DNA of 64,000 bases from Bacillus sp. AFS015802 (GCF_002561455.1 NZ_NTUP01000018.1:18189-82188); one strand, 5' to 3'; numbered from the stretch's first letter, positions 8,459 through 18,467 are shown. Program-made: numbers and translations. The notes: generated from the sequence alone by a model not told the origin.

Positions 8459-9352
8459 ATGAGTTCTCCTTCTCTTGGAACCAGTAACGAACATTCAACC
8501 GAACTAACTGTCAAAAAACCGATAAATGTAAAAAAGGTAGGTAAAGTCGTTCTTCAATATAGCACGCTTCTTTTCGTCACACTCATCATGGTCGGTCCAT
8601 TCCTATGGCTCCTGGCCACGTCGCTCAAATCGGGCAGCGAGAATATCTTCTCGTACCCGCCTCAGTTCATCCCAGAAAAAATCACGTTCGGTAACTACGT
8701 GGAAGTGATGGATTTCTTCCCGTTCTGGCGTTACCTGTTTAATAGTGTTGTCGTATCCGTCGTGACGGTGATCTTGAATATCGTCTTCTGTTCACTGGCC
8801 GCCTACCCGCTCGCCCGCATGAACTTCCGCGGGAAAAACATCGTCTTCGTCCTCATTATCAGTACGATGATGGTGCCGTTTCAGCTCCTGATGATTCCGA
8901 TTTACCTATTGGCACTGGACTTAGGACTGCAAAACACGTATGCAGGATTGATCCTGCCCCACGCCACCACGGCTTTCGGAATTTTCCTGATGCGTCAGGC
9001 ATTCCTCACGATCCCGTATGAGCTCGATGAGTCGGCCCGTATGGATGGAGCCAATGCGTTTCAAATCTGGTGGAGAGTCCTCATGCCACTCGTCAAACCA
9101 TCACTTGTCACACTGGCCATTTTCACGTTCATGATGGCATGGGGAGATTTCCTCTGGCCGCTCATCATCTTAAACGATACGAGCATGTACACACTGCCAC
9201 TAGGGGTCAATACCCTCGCCGGTTCGTTCTCGGCTAACTGGCGCTACATCGCAGCAGGATCGATCATCTCGATTCTTCCGATCATCATCATCTTCTCCAT
9301 CCTGCAGCGCCACTTCATCGCTGGTGCCATGAAAGGGGCGGTGAAAGGATAA
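8459..9352 (+). CDS. ABC sugar transporter permease 2 (MalG/UgpE-like)
   Basis: 297 residues and six membrane helices after a roughly 30-residue cytoplasmic head. The EAA-type loop is PYELDESARMDGANAFQIWW. The ending FSILQRHFIAGAMKGAVKG is typical of carbohydrate ABC permeases of the MalG class. It follows permease 1 by 6 bases, and its TAA stop shares one base with the ATG of the mannosidase gene (TAATG). Confidence 0.94.
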   Translation: MSSPSLGTSNEHSTELTVKKPINVKKVGKVVLQYSTLLFVTLIMVGPFLWLLATSLKSGSENIFSYPPQFIPEKITFGNYVEVMDFFPFWRYLFNSVVVSVVTVILNIVFCSLAAYPLARMNFRGKNIVFVLIISTMMVPFQLLMIPIYLLALDLGLQNTYAGLILPHATTAFGIFLMRQAFLTIPYELDESARMDGANAFQIWWRVLMPLVKPSLVTLAIFTFMMAWGDFLWPLIILNDTSMYTLPLGVNTLAGSFSANWRYIAAGSIISILPIIIIFSILQRHFIAGAMKGAVKG

Positions 9353-11901
9353 TGAGCAAGAAAATGACGTGCCATATCGTCTTCCAGACCCATTGGGACA
9401 GGGAATGGTACTTTCCATTTGAAGTATTCCGACACCGGCTCGTCCAGGTGATGGACCGGATTGTGTCGGGTCTTGTAAAGGGAGAGTTGGAGCAATTTAT
9501 CCTGGATGGCCAGATGGCTGCCCTGGAGGATTACTTTGAGGTTTGCGAAGAGACCATGAAGGAGAAAGTCCTTCATTTCATAGAAGAAAAGAAAATCATC
9601 ATCGGTCCGTGGTATGTCCTGGCCGATGAGTTTCTTGTGAGCGGGGAGTCCCTGATCCGGAATATGGAGATGGGATTGAAGATCGCTGGTCGATATGGAG
9701 AATCCCAGAAGGTCGGGTATTTACCGGATACGTTCGGTCATGTAAGTCAGATGCCTCAGCTGTTACAGGGGTTTGGGATTGATAACGCCATTTTGTGGCG
9801 GGGGATCAAGCCCGAAACGTCTGAGTTTCATTGGGAAGCGCCGAACGGGTCCAGAGTCTTCACGGCCTTTTTGCCAGAGGGGTATTACCAACCTCTTTTG
9901 AATGAGGACAATCCAGAAGAGCAGTTGAAGTCCTATGTGGAGAAGGTCACGCCGTATGCAACGACGTCTCAGCTGTTGTTGACCAACGGCGGGGATCATC
10001 TGATGCCGAAGCACGGAAATCTGATGAAGCAGATCCATGAGCTTCAAGGGGAAGTGGAGTTTGTGTCCAGCACCTATGAAGCGTTTTTGAAGAGCGTTCA
10101 GGCAGAGATCCCGGCTGATTTGCCTGTGTTTGTCGGGGAAATGAGAAGCAATGAGCATATTTATGTCCTTCCGAATGTCCTGTCGGCAAGAAGCTATCTC
10201 AAGGTCCAAAATCAGGAGATGGAGGATGAGCTGACGGGCTATACGGAACCACTTGCGACACTTGCCGGGCAAGAGAAATATCCTCATCGATACCTGGAGG
10301 AATCCTGGAAGCTTCTACTCTTGAATCATCCACACGATAGTATTTGCGGCTGCAGCATCGATGAGGTCCATAAGGAAATGGAGACGAGGACGATGAAGCT
10401 CCGGCAGAGGCTTTCGTCCATTCAGAAGGGATCGCTGTCTCATCTCGGCGTTCAGGATCCGATGTTTTCAGGATCAGGACTGAGAAAGCCGTTTGAGGAT
10501 AACAGCGTATTTACGGTCTTCAATCCTCATCCAAGGCCGTTCACCGGCTGGGTGTCGGGGGAGATTTGGCTGGAGGAAGAAAGATTGTTCTGTTTACAGG
10601 ACGAGAACGGGAAGCTTCATACCCCTGTGATCAAATATAAGCGGAGAGGTCGACATTTTGATTCTCCACTGGACGCGTTCCCTGATTTTAAAGAGGGGAC
10701 ATTTTATGAGCTGGACTTTTATGTGGAGGATCTTCCTGCCACTTCACTCGCTGCTTTTACAGTCGTGGAGGGAAGCTATGAAGAAATCCGTGAGTCACAG
10801 GACAGCGTGATTGAAAACGAGTATTACTCGATTGAACTCGACGGGGATGGAACCCTTTCGATCCTAGAAAAAGAAACGGGCAAGCGTCATGAAGGATTGC
10901 AACGGTTCTACAGCACCCTGGACGCTGGCGATGAGTATAACTACTCCCCGCCTGTGAACGATGTGAAGACGGTGGCTGAGCTTGCCGGCGCAGGAAAGGT
11001 CCGGAAAGGGTCTGGCGTTCAAGAATTATCATATGATCTAAAGCTACTCACACCAGCAGGGCTGAACGAGGATCGAACGGGTCCTTCAGAAGAAACGGTC
11101 ATAACAACTGTAGAGATCACTCTTACTGTGAAAGAAAAAGATCGAAAAATTGATGTATCGTATATGATCGACAATCGCTCGAAGGATCAGCGGCTCCGCG
11201 TTCAATATCCATTGGGAACGTCCGTCGATTGCACGTATAGCGATACGGCGTTCGATGTGGTGAAGCGGGAAGCGAAGAAGGATGAAGCGTTTAATGCAGC
11301 GAAGCAAAAGGAAGTGCCGGTTGTCGTCGAGCCTTCCCTGTCATTTGTGCGTGCGGATAGCGGCTTTTCGTTCTATCATCGAGGATTGCAGGAATATCAG
11401 ATTACCAGAATGGAAGAGGAAGATTCCCTGGATGTGACCTTGATCAGGAGCGTCGGCTGGCTGTCCCGTGATGACTTACGGACTCGTGGCGGGGGAGCGG
11501 GACCGAATATGGAAACGCCGGATGCTCAGTGTATCGGCACGTATACCTTCCGTGCAGCGTTTGAGTTCCACCCCCATAAGAGTATTGGACACGTGGCTAC
11601 GGAAGCCCACTTGTTTCGTGTTTCCCCGCGGATCTATCCGGGTGAAGCGAAGGAAATCGGGAGTTTAGTAGAAATTGATAATGGAGACGTACAGTGGAGT
11701 TCACTTAGGCGAGTAGCAGATGGAATGGAGCTGCGTGTATGGAATCCGACCGATCAGGAACAGGTGGTTAGCTTGATCTCCCGTGGTAGTAGCGTGGAGC
11801 GGGTGGACTTTCTTCATGAACCTGTACGGGTTGGCGAGGAACGATTAAAACCGAAGGAAATCGCTACTTATCTCATAAAAGGAGGAAACAAGCATGAATA
11901 G
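9352..11901 (+). CDS. Glycoside hydrolase family 38 alpha-mannosidase
   Basis: 849 residues without a signal peptide, so it acts inside the cell on imported oligosaccharide. The N-terminal zinc motif HWDREW (His14, Asp16) and PDTFGHVSQMPQLL with the catalytic nucleophile Asp126 are clear. HPHDSICGCSIDEVH holds a later zinc-binding His/Asp set. The C-terminal half is the usual beta-rich GH38 region. GH38 enzymes cleave alpha-mannosides; given nanE in the same operon, activity on alpha-linked ManNAc is an open alternative (inference). One-base overlap with the permease and 8-base overlap with the next gene. Confidence 0.92.
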   Translation: MSKKMTCHIVFQTHWDREWYFPFEVFRHRLVQVMDRIVSGLVKGELEQFILDGQMAALEDYFEVCEETMKEKVLHFIEEKKIIIGPWYVLADEFLVSGESLIRNMEMGLKIAGRYGESQKVGYLPDTFGHVSQMPQLLQGFGIDNAILWRGIKPETSEFHWEAPNGSRVFTAFLPEGYYQPLLNEDNPEEQLKSYVEKVTPYATTSQLLLTNGGDHLMPKHGNLMKQIHELQGEVEFVSSTYEAFLKSVQAEIPADLPVFVGEMRSNEHIYVLPNVLSARSYLKVQNQEMEDELTGYTEPLATLAGQEKYPHRYLEESWKLLLLNHPHDSICGCSIDEVHKEMETRTMKLRQRLSSIQKGSLSHLGVQDPMFSGSGLRKPFEDNSVFTVFNPHPRPFTGWVSGEIWLEEERLFCLQDENGKLHTPVIKYKRRGRHFDSPLDAFPDFKEGTFYELDFYVEDLPATSLAAFTVVEGSYEEIRESQDSVIENEYYSIELDGDGTLSILEKETGKRHEGLQRFYSTLDAGDEYNYSPPVNDVKTVAELAGAGKVRKGSGVQELSYDLKLLTPAGLNEDRTGPSEETVITTVEITLTVKEKDRKIDVSYMIDNRSKDQRLRVQYPLGTSVDCTYSDTAFDVVKREAKKDEAFNAAKQKEVPVVVEPSLSFVRADSGFSFYHRGLQEYQITRMEEEDSLDVTLIRSVGWLSRDDLRTRGGGAGPNMETPDAQCIGTYTFRAAFEFHPHKSIGHVATEAHLFRVSPRIYPGEAKEIGSLVEIDNGDVQWSSLRRVADGMELRVWNPTDQEQVVSLISRGSSVERVDFLHEPVRVGEERLKPKEIATYLIKGGNKHE

Positions 11902-13414
11902 AAAGATTGCCCTCCTGCCTGTGGATGGGAGACCGGTGACAAGGGAGCTTCCAAGGCAGATCGCCTCGATCGGAAATTGGGAAGTACTGCTTCCGCCTAA
12001 AGACCTCCTCGGCTTCTTGAAAAAACCCGGGGATATCAAGGCTTTGGAAAAATGGATTTGGGAAGTAGCACCTGATGTGGATGGATTTGTCCTTTCCGTC
12101 GACATGCTGGGTTATGGAGGACTGGTTCCTTCCCGCATTTGTATCGATGGAGAGGAAACCATTAAACAGCGTATCGGAATCCTCCGCTCATTAAAAGAGA
12201 GGTATCCCGACAAAGCTCTGATGGCCTTCAGTTCCACCATGCGGATCTCCAATAACTACGTCAATGAGGAAGAGAAGGAATACTGGAGTGATTATGGAGT
12301 CGAGCTTTGGGAGTATTCCTTCCATATCCACAGGTTTGAGAAAACGGGGTGTGAGGAATCCAATCGAAAAGTACAGGACTTGCGGAAACGGATTCCTTCA
12401 GAGGTTCTGGAAGACTACTTATCTACAAGACTGAAAAACTATCGTGTGAACGTCTCCCTGTTGGATATGGTGGAAGACCGAACCCTTGATGTCCTGGTTT
12501 TTCCTCAGGATGATACGTCCGAGTATGGGCTCAACATCGGGGAACAGGAAGACCTTTCAACGAAAGTATTCGAGCGGGAGTTATTTCAGCGTGTATTCAT
12601 TTATCCGGGAGCGGATGAAGTCGCCAATACCCTTGTGGCGAAGATGATCTATCAGCTTGAAAACGTGCCTTTCCCTACATTTTTTCCACTGTACAGCGGT
12701 GAAACCGGTGCGTTATCGATGGCCATGTATGAAGACCGGCCGATCTGTGAGTCGGTGAAGGGGCAGATCATTGCCTTTGGCGGATACACCGTTCATCACC
12801 CAGGGGAAGCGGACATTGTGTTCGCGGTCAATGTACCGGGGAAACGTCAGGGAGACCTGGCCCTGCAAAAGTACCTTGGGGAAGTCGACACCCCCCATCG
12901 GAATATTGGGGAGTGGATCAAGCGCATCTCTCATTATGTTCGTCAGAATAAGCTTGTGGCCGTGGCGGATACGGCCTATGCCAACGGAGTCGATGCCCGC
13001 ATGCTGCCGCAGCTGTTGTCTGGGATCAAGGTGAGTGAGCTTGCCGGATTTGCAGGCTGGAATACAGCGGGCAATACGCTGGGGACGGTCGTGGCACAGG
13101 CAGCAATGGTTCATCTTCAGAAGCAGAAGCCTTCCCTGAAGGAAGCGGAGGTGAAGGAAAGGCTGCTGGCTGAAATCACCCTTCGATTATTGGATGATTA
13201 TGTGTATCAGTCGGTTGTTCGTCAAGAGGTGCGGGCTGGAGTAGATGAGTCGGCTGTCAGCGGTGAAGAGCTGTTGAGCAGGGTGACGGAAATGTTCAGA
13301 AATGAGGCTTCTGAATTCCTGGATCGATACCATCTCCATTTTTCACTGGAGGACATTTACCTCCCTTGGGACAGGACGTTCGAAATCGGGATAGGCAGGG
13401 GTGTTGAGTCATGA
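11894..13414 (+). CDS. DUF4127 family protein
   Basis: 506 residues, soluble, no signal peptide. The N-terminus IALLPVDGRPVTRELP and the block DGFVLSVDMLGYGGLVPSRI identify the DUF4127 family, which has no established biochemical function that I know of. Conserved-looking polar motifs include YPGADEVANTLVAKM, ADTAYANGVDARMLPQL and GFAGWNTAGNTLGTVVAQA, suggesting an enzyme. It overlaps the GH38 gene by 8 bases and the following ROK gene by 4, so it is firmly part of the glycan pathway. Confidence 0.85.
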   Translation: MNRKIALLPVDGRPVTRELPRQIASIGNWEVLLPPKDLLGFLKKPGDIKALEKWIWEVAPDVDGFVLSVDMLGYGGLVPSRICIDGEETIKQRIGILRSLKERYPDKALMAFSSTMRISNNYVNEEEKEYWSDYGVELWEYSFHIHRFEKTGCEESNRKVQDLRKRIPSEVLEDYLSTRLKNYRVNVSLLDMVEDRTLDVLVFPQDDTSEYGLNIGEQEDLSTKVFERELFQRVFIYPGADEVANTLVAKMIYQLENVPFPTFFPLYSGETGALSMAMYEDRPICESVKGQIIAFGGYTVHHPGEADIVFAVNVPGKRQGDLALQKYLGEVDTPHRNIGEWIKRISHYVRQNKLVAVADTAYANGVDARMLPQLLSGIKVSELAGFAGWNTAGNTLGTVVAQAAMVHLQKQKPSLKEAEVKERLLAEITLRLLDDYVYQSVVRQEVRAGVDESAVSGEELLSRVTEMFRNEASEFLDRYHLHFSLEDIYLPWDRTFEIGIGRGVES

Positions 13415-14295
13415 CCTTACGGATCGGGGTGGACTTGGGCGGAACGAATATGCGGGCCGCACTCCTTGATGACAAGGGCGGAATCCTGAAAGAAGCGAAA
13501 GAGAAGACGGAGGCTCATGCAGGGCCGGTGAAGGTCATTGCCAACTTGATTTCACTCATTGAAAGGGTGAAAGGGGACGAGGATGTGCTCGGCATCGGGA
13601 TCGGTTGTCCGGGACCACTGGATGCACGATCCGGCACGATTCTTTCTCCGCCTAACTTACCTGGGTGGGACCGAATCCCTTTGGCGTCAATTGTCGAGGA
13701 GCATTTTGAATTACCCGTGAAGGTGGAGAATGACGCGAACGTGGCGGCTGTGGCTGAAGCCAAGCTTGGAGCGGGAGCCGGCTATGAAAGTATCTATTAT
13801 CTGACGGTAAGCACGGGTGTCGGTGGTGGATTTGTCATTAAAGGGAAGGTGTTTCAAGGGGCAAATGGATATGCCGGAGAGGTCGGCAATATGATTGTCG
13901 TGCCGAATGGACGAAAGCATCCTTCATTAAATCCTGGCGCCCTTGAAAGTCTGGCAAGCGGAACGGCCATTGGGGCAGCCGGCGAATCAAATGGGATCCC
14001 CGGTGGGTCCGAAGCCGTGTTCAACGAAGCACGTAATGGAAATGAAGCGGCCCAGTGTATTATTGATGAATCGGTGGATTACCTGGCCATGGCAATCGCC
14101 AATCTCACCCATGCCATCAATCCTGACGTCTTCGTATTGGGCGGGGGCGTGATGAGTGCCGAAGAGCAGATTCTCCATCCGTTAAGGGCCAAAGTGAAAG
14201 AGTATGTGTATCCGGAATTGAAAGAACTTGTCCGAATCGTCCCTGCAAAGCTTGGATCCAACTCAGGGGTGATCGGGGCAGGGTTCATCGTTTAG
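13411..14295 (+). CDS. ROK-family kinase or ROK-like protein, second copy
   Basis: 294 residues. LRIGVDLGGTNMRAALLD at the start and VKVENDANVAAVAEAKLG are intact, so ATP binding and catalysis are plausible. The usual ROK zinc motif (CxCGxxGCxE) is replaced by a cysteine-free stretch (RKHPSLNPGALESLASG), so its substrate preference probably differs from the kinase at 6672. Having two ROK kinases suggests that two different sugars, perhaps mannose and ManNAc, are released from the substrate. ATGA overlap with the DUF4127 gene. Confidence 0.85.
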   Translation: MTLRIGVDLGGTNMRAALLDDKGGILKEAKEKTEAHAGPVKVIANLISLIERVKGDEDVLGIGIGCPGPLDARSGTILSPPNLPGWDRIPLASIVEEHFELPVKVENDANVAAVAEAKLGAGAGYESIYYLTVSTGVGGGFVIKGKVFQGANGYAGEVGNMIVVPNGRKHPSLNPGALESLASGTAIGAAGESNGIPGGSEAVFNEARNGNEAAQCIIDESVDYLAMAIANLTHAINPDVFVLGGGVMSAEEQILHPLRAKVKEYVYPELKELVRIVPAKLGSNSGVIGAGFIV

Positions 14296-14325
14296 TTTTT
14301 TTGTGAGAAAGGGGTGGAGAAATTA

Positions 14326-15885
14326 ATGGAGACCTTACAAGCAGACATCATTATCATCGGTGGAGGGATCGGCGGATGTACGGCTGCACTCGCTGCATCG
14401 AAACGAGGGAAAAAAGTCATCCTGACAGAAGAGACCGATTGGATCGGCGGACAGCTGACGAGCCAGGCGGTCCCACCGGATGAGCACCAGTGGATCGAGC
14501 AGTTTGGCTGCACGGGGACGTACCGTGAGTTCCGGAACCGTGTGCGGGAGTACTACCGTCGTCACTATCCTCTTAAGGAAGAGGCGAGGCGGGATGAGCG
14601 GCTGAATCCAGGAAAGGGATGGGTCAGCAGGCTCTGTCATGAACCGAAAGTGGCCCTTGCCGTCCTTCAGGAAATGCTCATTCCGTTTACGAGCAGCGGG
14701 AGGTTACAGATCCTTACTGATTATAAAGTGACCGTGGCGGACGTGGCTGGAGACGATGTTCAATCTGTCACTATTCAGCATGGGGACGGACGTTTAAAGA
14801 GGCTGAAGGGACATTATTATCTGGATGCGACTGAAACCGGAGAGCTTTTGCCGTTGGCAGGAGTGGAGTACGTCACTGGGGCAGAAGCAAAGAAGGATAC
14901 AGGAGAGCTTCATGCGCCGGAAGAAGCCCGGCCGCAGGATATGCAGTCATTCACGTATGTGTTCGCAGTGGACTATGTAGAGGGCGGAAATTTTGTCATC
15001 GAAAAGCCGGAACAATATGAGTTCTGGAAAGACTATCGTGCTCCGTTTTTACAGCATCAGCAGTTAAGCTGGTTCGCACCGGATGCCCATACGGGTGGAT
15101 CGAAGGAATTTGCGATGTTCCATCATGAAGATTTGTGGGGACTGTGGGATTATCGCCGGATTGTGGACCCGAGCCTTTTTATTGAGGGAACCTATGAAGG
15201 GGATATCTCCCTCATCAACTGGCCGCAGAACGACTATTGGAGTGGTTCGATCATCGATGTCAGTGATGAAGAGCGGGAAAAGCATATTCATGAGTCGAAG
15301 CAACTGAGTCTTTCCCTGCTGTATTGGCTGCAGACGGAAGCTCCGAGGCCGGATGGGGGCAAAGGGTACCCTGGACTGAGGTTACGGGGGGATATTCTTG
15401 GAACGGAGGATGGTCTCGCGAAATATCCTTATATTCGAGAATCGAGGAGAATCAAAGCCGTATCGACGGTAGTGGAAGAAGATATCAATGCCAATACGAG
15501 GGACGGCATCAAACAGGTGGACGATTCTGTGGGGATTGGCTGTTACCGGATCGATTTGCATCCGACGACGGAGACGAATACATTTTTTTATGCTGAGAGT
15601 TATCCGTTTGAGATTCCCTTAGGGGCTTTGTTGCCCGTTCGGGTGAACAATGTGCTTCCTGCGTGTAAGAATATCGGGTCCACCCATATTACAAACGGCT
15701 GCTTCAGGGTGCATCCGGTGGAATGGAATATTGGGGAGTCGGCAGGGTATCTTGCTTCCTTTGCCATGGAGAAAGGCGTCCTGCCACGTGAAGTGAGGGA
15801 GAATCAAGCGTTATTGCGTGAGTTTCAGGCACTGCTTGAGGAAGAAGGGATTGAATTGAAGTGGCCAGAGGTCGGGCCGATTTAA
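14326..15885 (+). CDS. FAD-dependent oxidoreductase (FAD_oxidored / PF12831-like)
   Basis: 519 residues. The dinucleotide-binding motif DIIIIGGGIGGCTAALAASKRGKKV is at the N-terminus (written here in parts: GGGIGGCTAA then KRGKKV), followed by TDWIGGQLTSQAVPPDE, characteristic of the PF12831 group. The C-terminal end has LPACKNIGSTHITNG and HPVEWNIGESAG, which contact the flavin in such proteins. The ATG at 14326 is preferred over a GTG at 14314 because GAAAGGGGTGG lies just upstream. Substrate unknown; as last gene of the operon it may oxidise a sugar or its aglycone. A terminator follows directly. Confidence 0.85.
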   Translation: METLQADIIIIGGGIGGCTAALAASKRGKKVILTEETDWIGGQLTSQAVPPDEHQWIEQFGCTGTYREFRNRVREYYRRHYPLKEEARRDERLNPGKGWVSRLCHEPKVALAVLQEMLIPFTSSGRLQILTDYKVTVADVAGDDVQSVTIQHGDGRLKRLKGHYYLDATETGELLPLAGVEYVTGAEAKKDTGELHAPEEARPQDMQSFTYVFAVDYVEGGNFVIEKPEQYEFWKDYRAPFLQHQQLSWFAPDAHTGGSKEFAMFHHEDLWGLWDYRRIVDPSLFIEGTYEGDISLINWPQNDYWSGSIIDVSDEEREKHIHESKQLSLSLLYWLQTEAPRPDGGKGYPGLRLRGDILGTEDGLAKYPYIRESRRIKAVSTVVEEDINANTRDGIKQVDDSVGIGCYRIDLHPTTETNTFFYAESYPFEIPLGALLPVRVNNVLPACKNIGSTHITNGCFRVHPVEWNIGESAGYLASFAMEKGVLPREVRENQALLREFQALLEEEGIELKWPEVGPI

Positions 15886-15889
15886 GGGG

Positions 15890-15915
15890 AGATCCCTGTT
15901 TTAAAGGGATCTTTC
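15890..15915 (+). terminator. Terminator of the glycan operon
   Basis: AGATCCC pairs with GGGATCT across a short T/A-rich loop, 5 bases after the oxidoreductase stop, and ends in CTTTCC. It marks the 3' end of the 2950-15885 operon. Confidence 0.65.
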
Positions 15916-16097
15916 CAAATAGTTTATGAGTCAAAAGATCTAGAAATTGACGTTCGATTTGTCTAAAAATGAAGAATTTCTCCATCTAAACTATCTATTA
16001 TGAAGAAGTATTCCTTTTATTCAGAAAATTATGATAGAATAAAACTGCCACAACAATGATAGCGCATACATATAAAACGATTATATGGAGGTACTCT

Positions 16098-18458
16098 ATG
16101 AAAAAGTGGTTAATTGGTAAGAAGATGACCGTGTCAGCGATGGCAATCGCACTGGCAGTCCCGGTTTTTCAGGCCCCTGCATTTCAAGTGAAAGCAGATG
16201 AAGGGGAAGCGACGAAGGTTGTGGATGAGGATGGGATCAGCGTCATCGTCAATGCAGAAAATGACCGTAACAATACGAATAAGCTTGTCGTGTTTGATCC
16301 GACGTTCAGCTATTTTACAGAAACAAACGGGTCATCGTATGAAGTGATTCTGAAAAAAGATGAGGGGAACAGTTATCATGTTGTCTCCTCGGGGCAGGGG
16401 GACAGTGCCATCCCCGAAGATGGGGTCGTCCTGTCAACGGGACCGCAAACGACAGATGAAATCATGAGTTTCTTGAAGAGCTTGGAAAAGGGAGAGACCG
16501 TTTCGATCAATGAACCGGTTGAAAGGACCTATGCCAATACATTAGACGATATTGACCCAACCGATGAATCCAACCCTGAGGGAGCCCCGTTCCCAGGGAA
16601 TCGTGGAGCCAACCAGCTATTGCTGTATACTCCTGCCTTTGGTTCAACCACCGGAACGAACCCATATGGATATGAAATCACCGTAACCGATGGAGTCGTC
16701 ACGAAAATTGGCGGAGGGGACAGTAGCATTCCCTCAAATGGATTTGTCGTAAGCGGACACGGGACCGAAGCGGAATATCTGAAAAAAGCAGAGATTGGGA
16801 TGAAAGTGGAGTATGATGCGGACGGCAAAATTGAATTGATCCGCGACGCATCCACCTATATTTTCAAAAGTGAACAAACCTTGCAGGAAGCGAAGCAAAG
16901 CATCGCTCATGCTGAAGAAAATTATATTGATGCAGAGTTCAAGAAAGCAGATGCTTCTGTAAAGGAAGCTGAAAAGCTTTTGAAAAAAGCAGGAAACATC
17001 CAGAGTGAAGATCCTCAAAAGGCATTGGAATATACGGAAGAAGCGACGCAGGCCGCCTACGATGCGTACTATTATTCCCTTCCTTCTGAAGTAGGGGAGC
17101 AGCGAGCCATCTGGTATCGACCTGAAGAGAAGGATCTGGATGATGTCATCACGACGCTGGACCGGATGGAAGAAGCAGGCTTCAACTCTCTTTATCTCGA
17201 AACCACTTTCTGGGGATACACGATCTTCCCGAGTGACACGATGGAAGCCTACGGTCTGCCAAAGCAGCACCCGAACTTCGCCAATCAGGACTACGGGCAA
17301 TACGGTTCGGATATCCTGAAAGCCTTTATTGAAGAAGGGGAGAAGCGGGGGATCACGATTCAATCGTGGACGGATGGTTTCATGATCGGCCACAGCAGCC
17401 TCGGCCTGCCATCACAGTTCAAAAAGTACCCGGAATGGAGCGCGGTACAGCGGAATGATGAGCCGGGCACTCCTGGAAGTGACTCCAGCAGTAACTACTA
17501 TTGGCTCGACATCGCAAATCCTGACGTTCAGGACTTTATGCTGGATATTTATAAAGAGCAGCAAGAGGACTACAAGATCACGGGTGTGAATATTGACTAT
17601 ATGCGCTATCCGCACCACCCGTTTGATAAGAGTTATGGTTTCAGTGCCTCGAATCGAGAACGTTTCGAAGCGGAATTCGGAGTCGATCCAATAGATTTGG
17701 AGGAGTCCGATGAGCTATGGGAAGAGTGGGAGAATTGGCTGCGTGAACAGGAAAACACGTTTGTCGATCAGCTTCACGTGCAGAGTAAAGACATCAACCC
17801 TGCCTTTATGGTGACGGCCACTCCTGAACCGGGAGCAGAGGCTGTTTTGATCAGCGACTGGGTCGAGGACATTGATGGCGTCATCCCGCAGGCGTACGGA
17901 CATGATTTTAACAGCATCCAATCTACGGTCATCGCCAGTAAAAAGCTGACACCGCCGTCGATGATGTATTATACGGGAATCTATTCGTTCTATCATCATT
18001 TGGGTGAAAAAGCGGCCGTCAATGATGTGTTGGCAGCGGGTCATGGAACGTCAGGTGTGAACATGTTCGCCTTCGGTCAGGCCAGTGCCCCGTCTGTGGA
18101 CGCATTGGGGAAAGGGCCGTGGAGAAATGTGGCTGTGAACCCTGGAGAAGATCCGAAAGCGGCAGTCCAGGCTATGGTCAAGCAGTTGAAGGAACAGACG
18201 GCGTCTATCTATATTCCTAAGGGAGCAGTTAACAAGGAAGAAGGAAAAGAGCTAGAGAATAATCTTCGTAAATGGGAGAAGATGATGGAGAGGCCGGATC
18301 AGTCTCTTCAGAAGGAAAAGGTAGAGGAAGAGTTTGAGAAGACGGTTGAATTGATTAACTCACTTGAAACGCTGAGCCCGGTAGTGAAGGATAGAGTAGT
18401 AGAGAAGATGGAAAAGGTGCATAAGTGGTTGAACTATTACTATGAGAAGCAACAGTAA
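16098..18458 (+). CDS. Secreted GH10-like (GHL10) glycosyl hydrolase
   Basis: 786 residues. MKKWLIGKKMT plus a hydrophobic run and VKADE form a Sec signal peptide. Two similar 90-residue segments follow (about 20-125 and 160-250), each with a motif like GDS.IP..G.V.S, then a helical linker (about 255-320), then the GHL10/YngK-type barrel starting QRAIWYRPEEKDLDD, with FNSLYLETTFWGYTIFPS and NIDYMRYPHHPF. A short helical tail ends the protein. The ATG at 16098 follows TATGGAGGT; the in-frame ATG at 16056 lacks a ribosome site. It has its own transcription unit but may prepare polymer for the adjacent operon. Confidence 0.85.
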   Translation: MKKWLIGKKMTVSAMAIALAVPVFQAPAFQVKADEGEATKVVDEDGISVIVNAENDRNNTNKLVVFDPTFSYFTETNGSSYEVILKKDEGNSYHVVSSGQGDSAIPEDGVVLSTGPQTTDEIMSFLKSLEKGETVSINEPVERTYANTLDDIDPTDESNPEGAPFPGNRGANQLLLYTPAFGSTTGTNPYGYEITVTDGVVTKIGGGDSSIPSNGFVVSGHGTEAEYLKKAEIGMKVEYDADGKIELIRDASTYIFKSEQTLQEAKQSIAHAEENYIDAEFKKADASVKEAEKLLKKAGNIQSEDPQKALEYTEEATQAAYDAYYYSLPSEVGEQRAIWYRPEEKDLDDVITTLDRMEEAGFNSLYLETTFWGYTIFPSDTMEAYGLPKQHPNFANQDYGQYGSDILKAFIEEGEKRGITIQSWTDGFMIGHSSLGLPSQFKKYPEWSAVQRNDEPGTPGSDSSSNYYWLDIANPDVQDFMLDIYKEQQEDYKITGVNIDYMRYPHHPFDKSYGFSASNRERFEAEFGVDPIDLEESDELWEEWENWLREQENTFVDQLHVQSKDINPAFMVTATPEPGAEAVLISDWVEDIDGVIPQAYGHDFNSIQSTVIASKKLTPPSMMYYTGIYSFYHHLGEKAAVNDVLAAGHGTSGVNMFAFGQASAPSVDALGKGPWRNVAVNPGEDPKAAVQAMVKQLKEQTASIYIPKGAVNKEEGKELENNLRKWEKMMERPDQSLQKEKVEEEFEKTVELINSLETLSPVVKDRVVEKMEKVHKWLNYYYEKQQ

Positions 18459-18467
18459 ATAAAAAGG

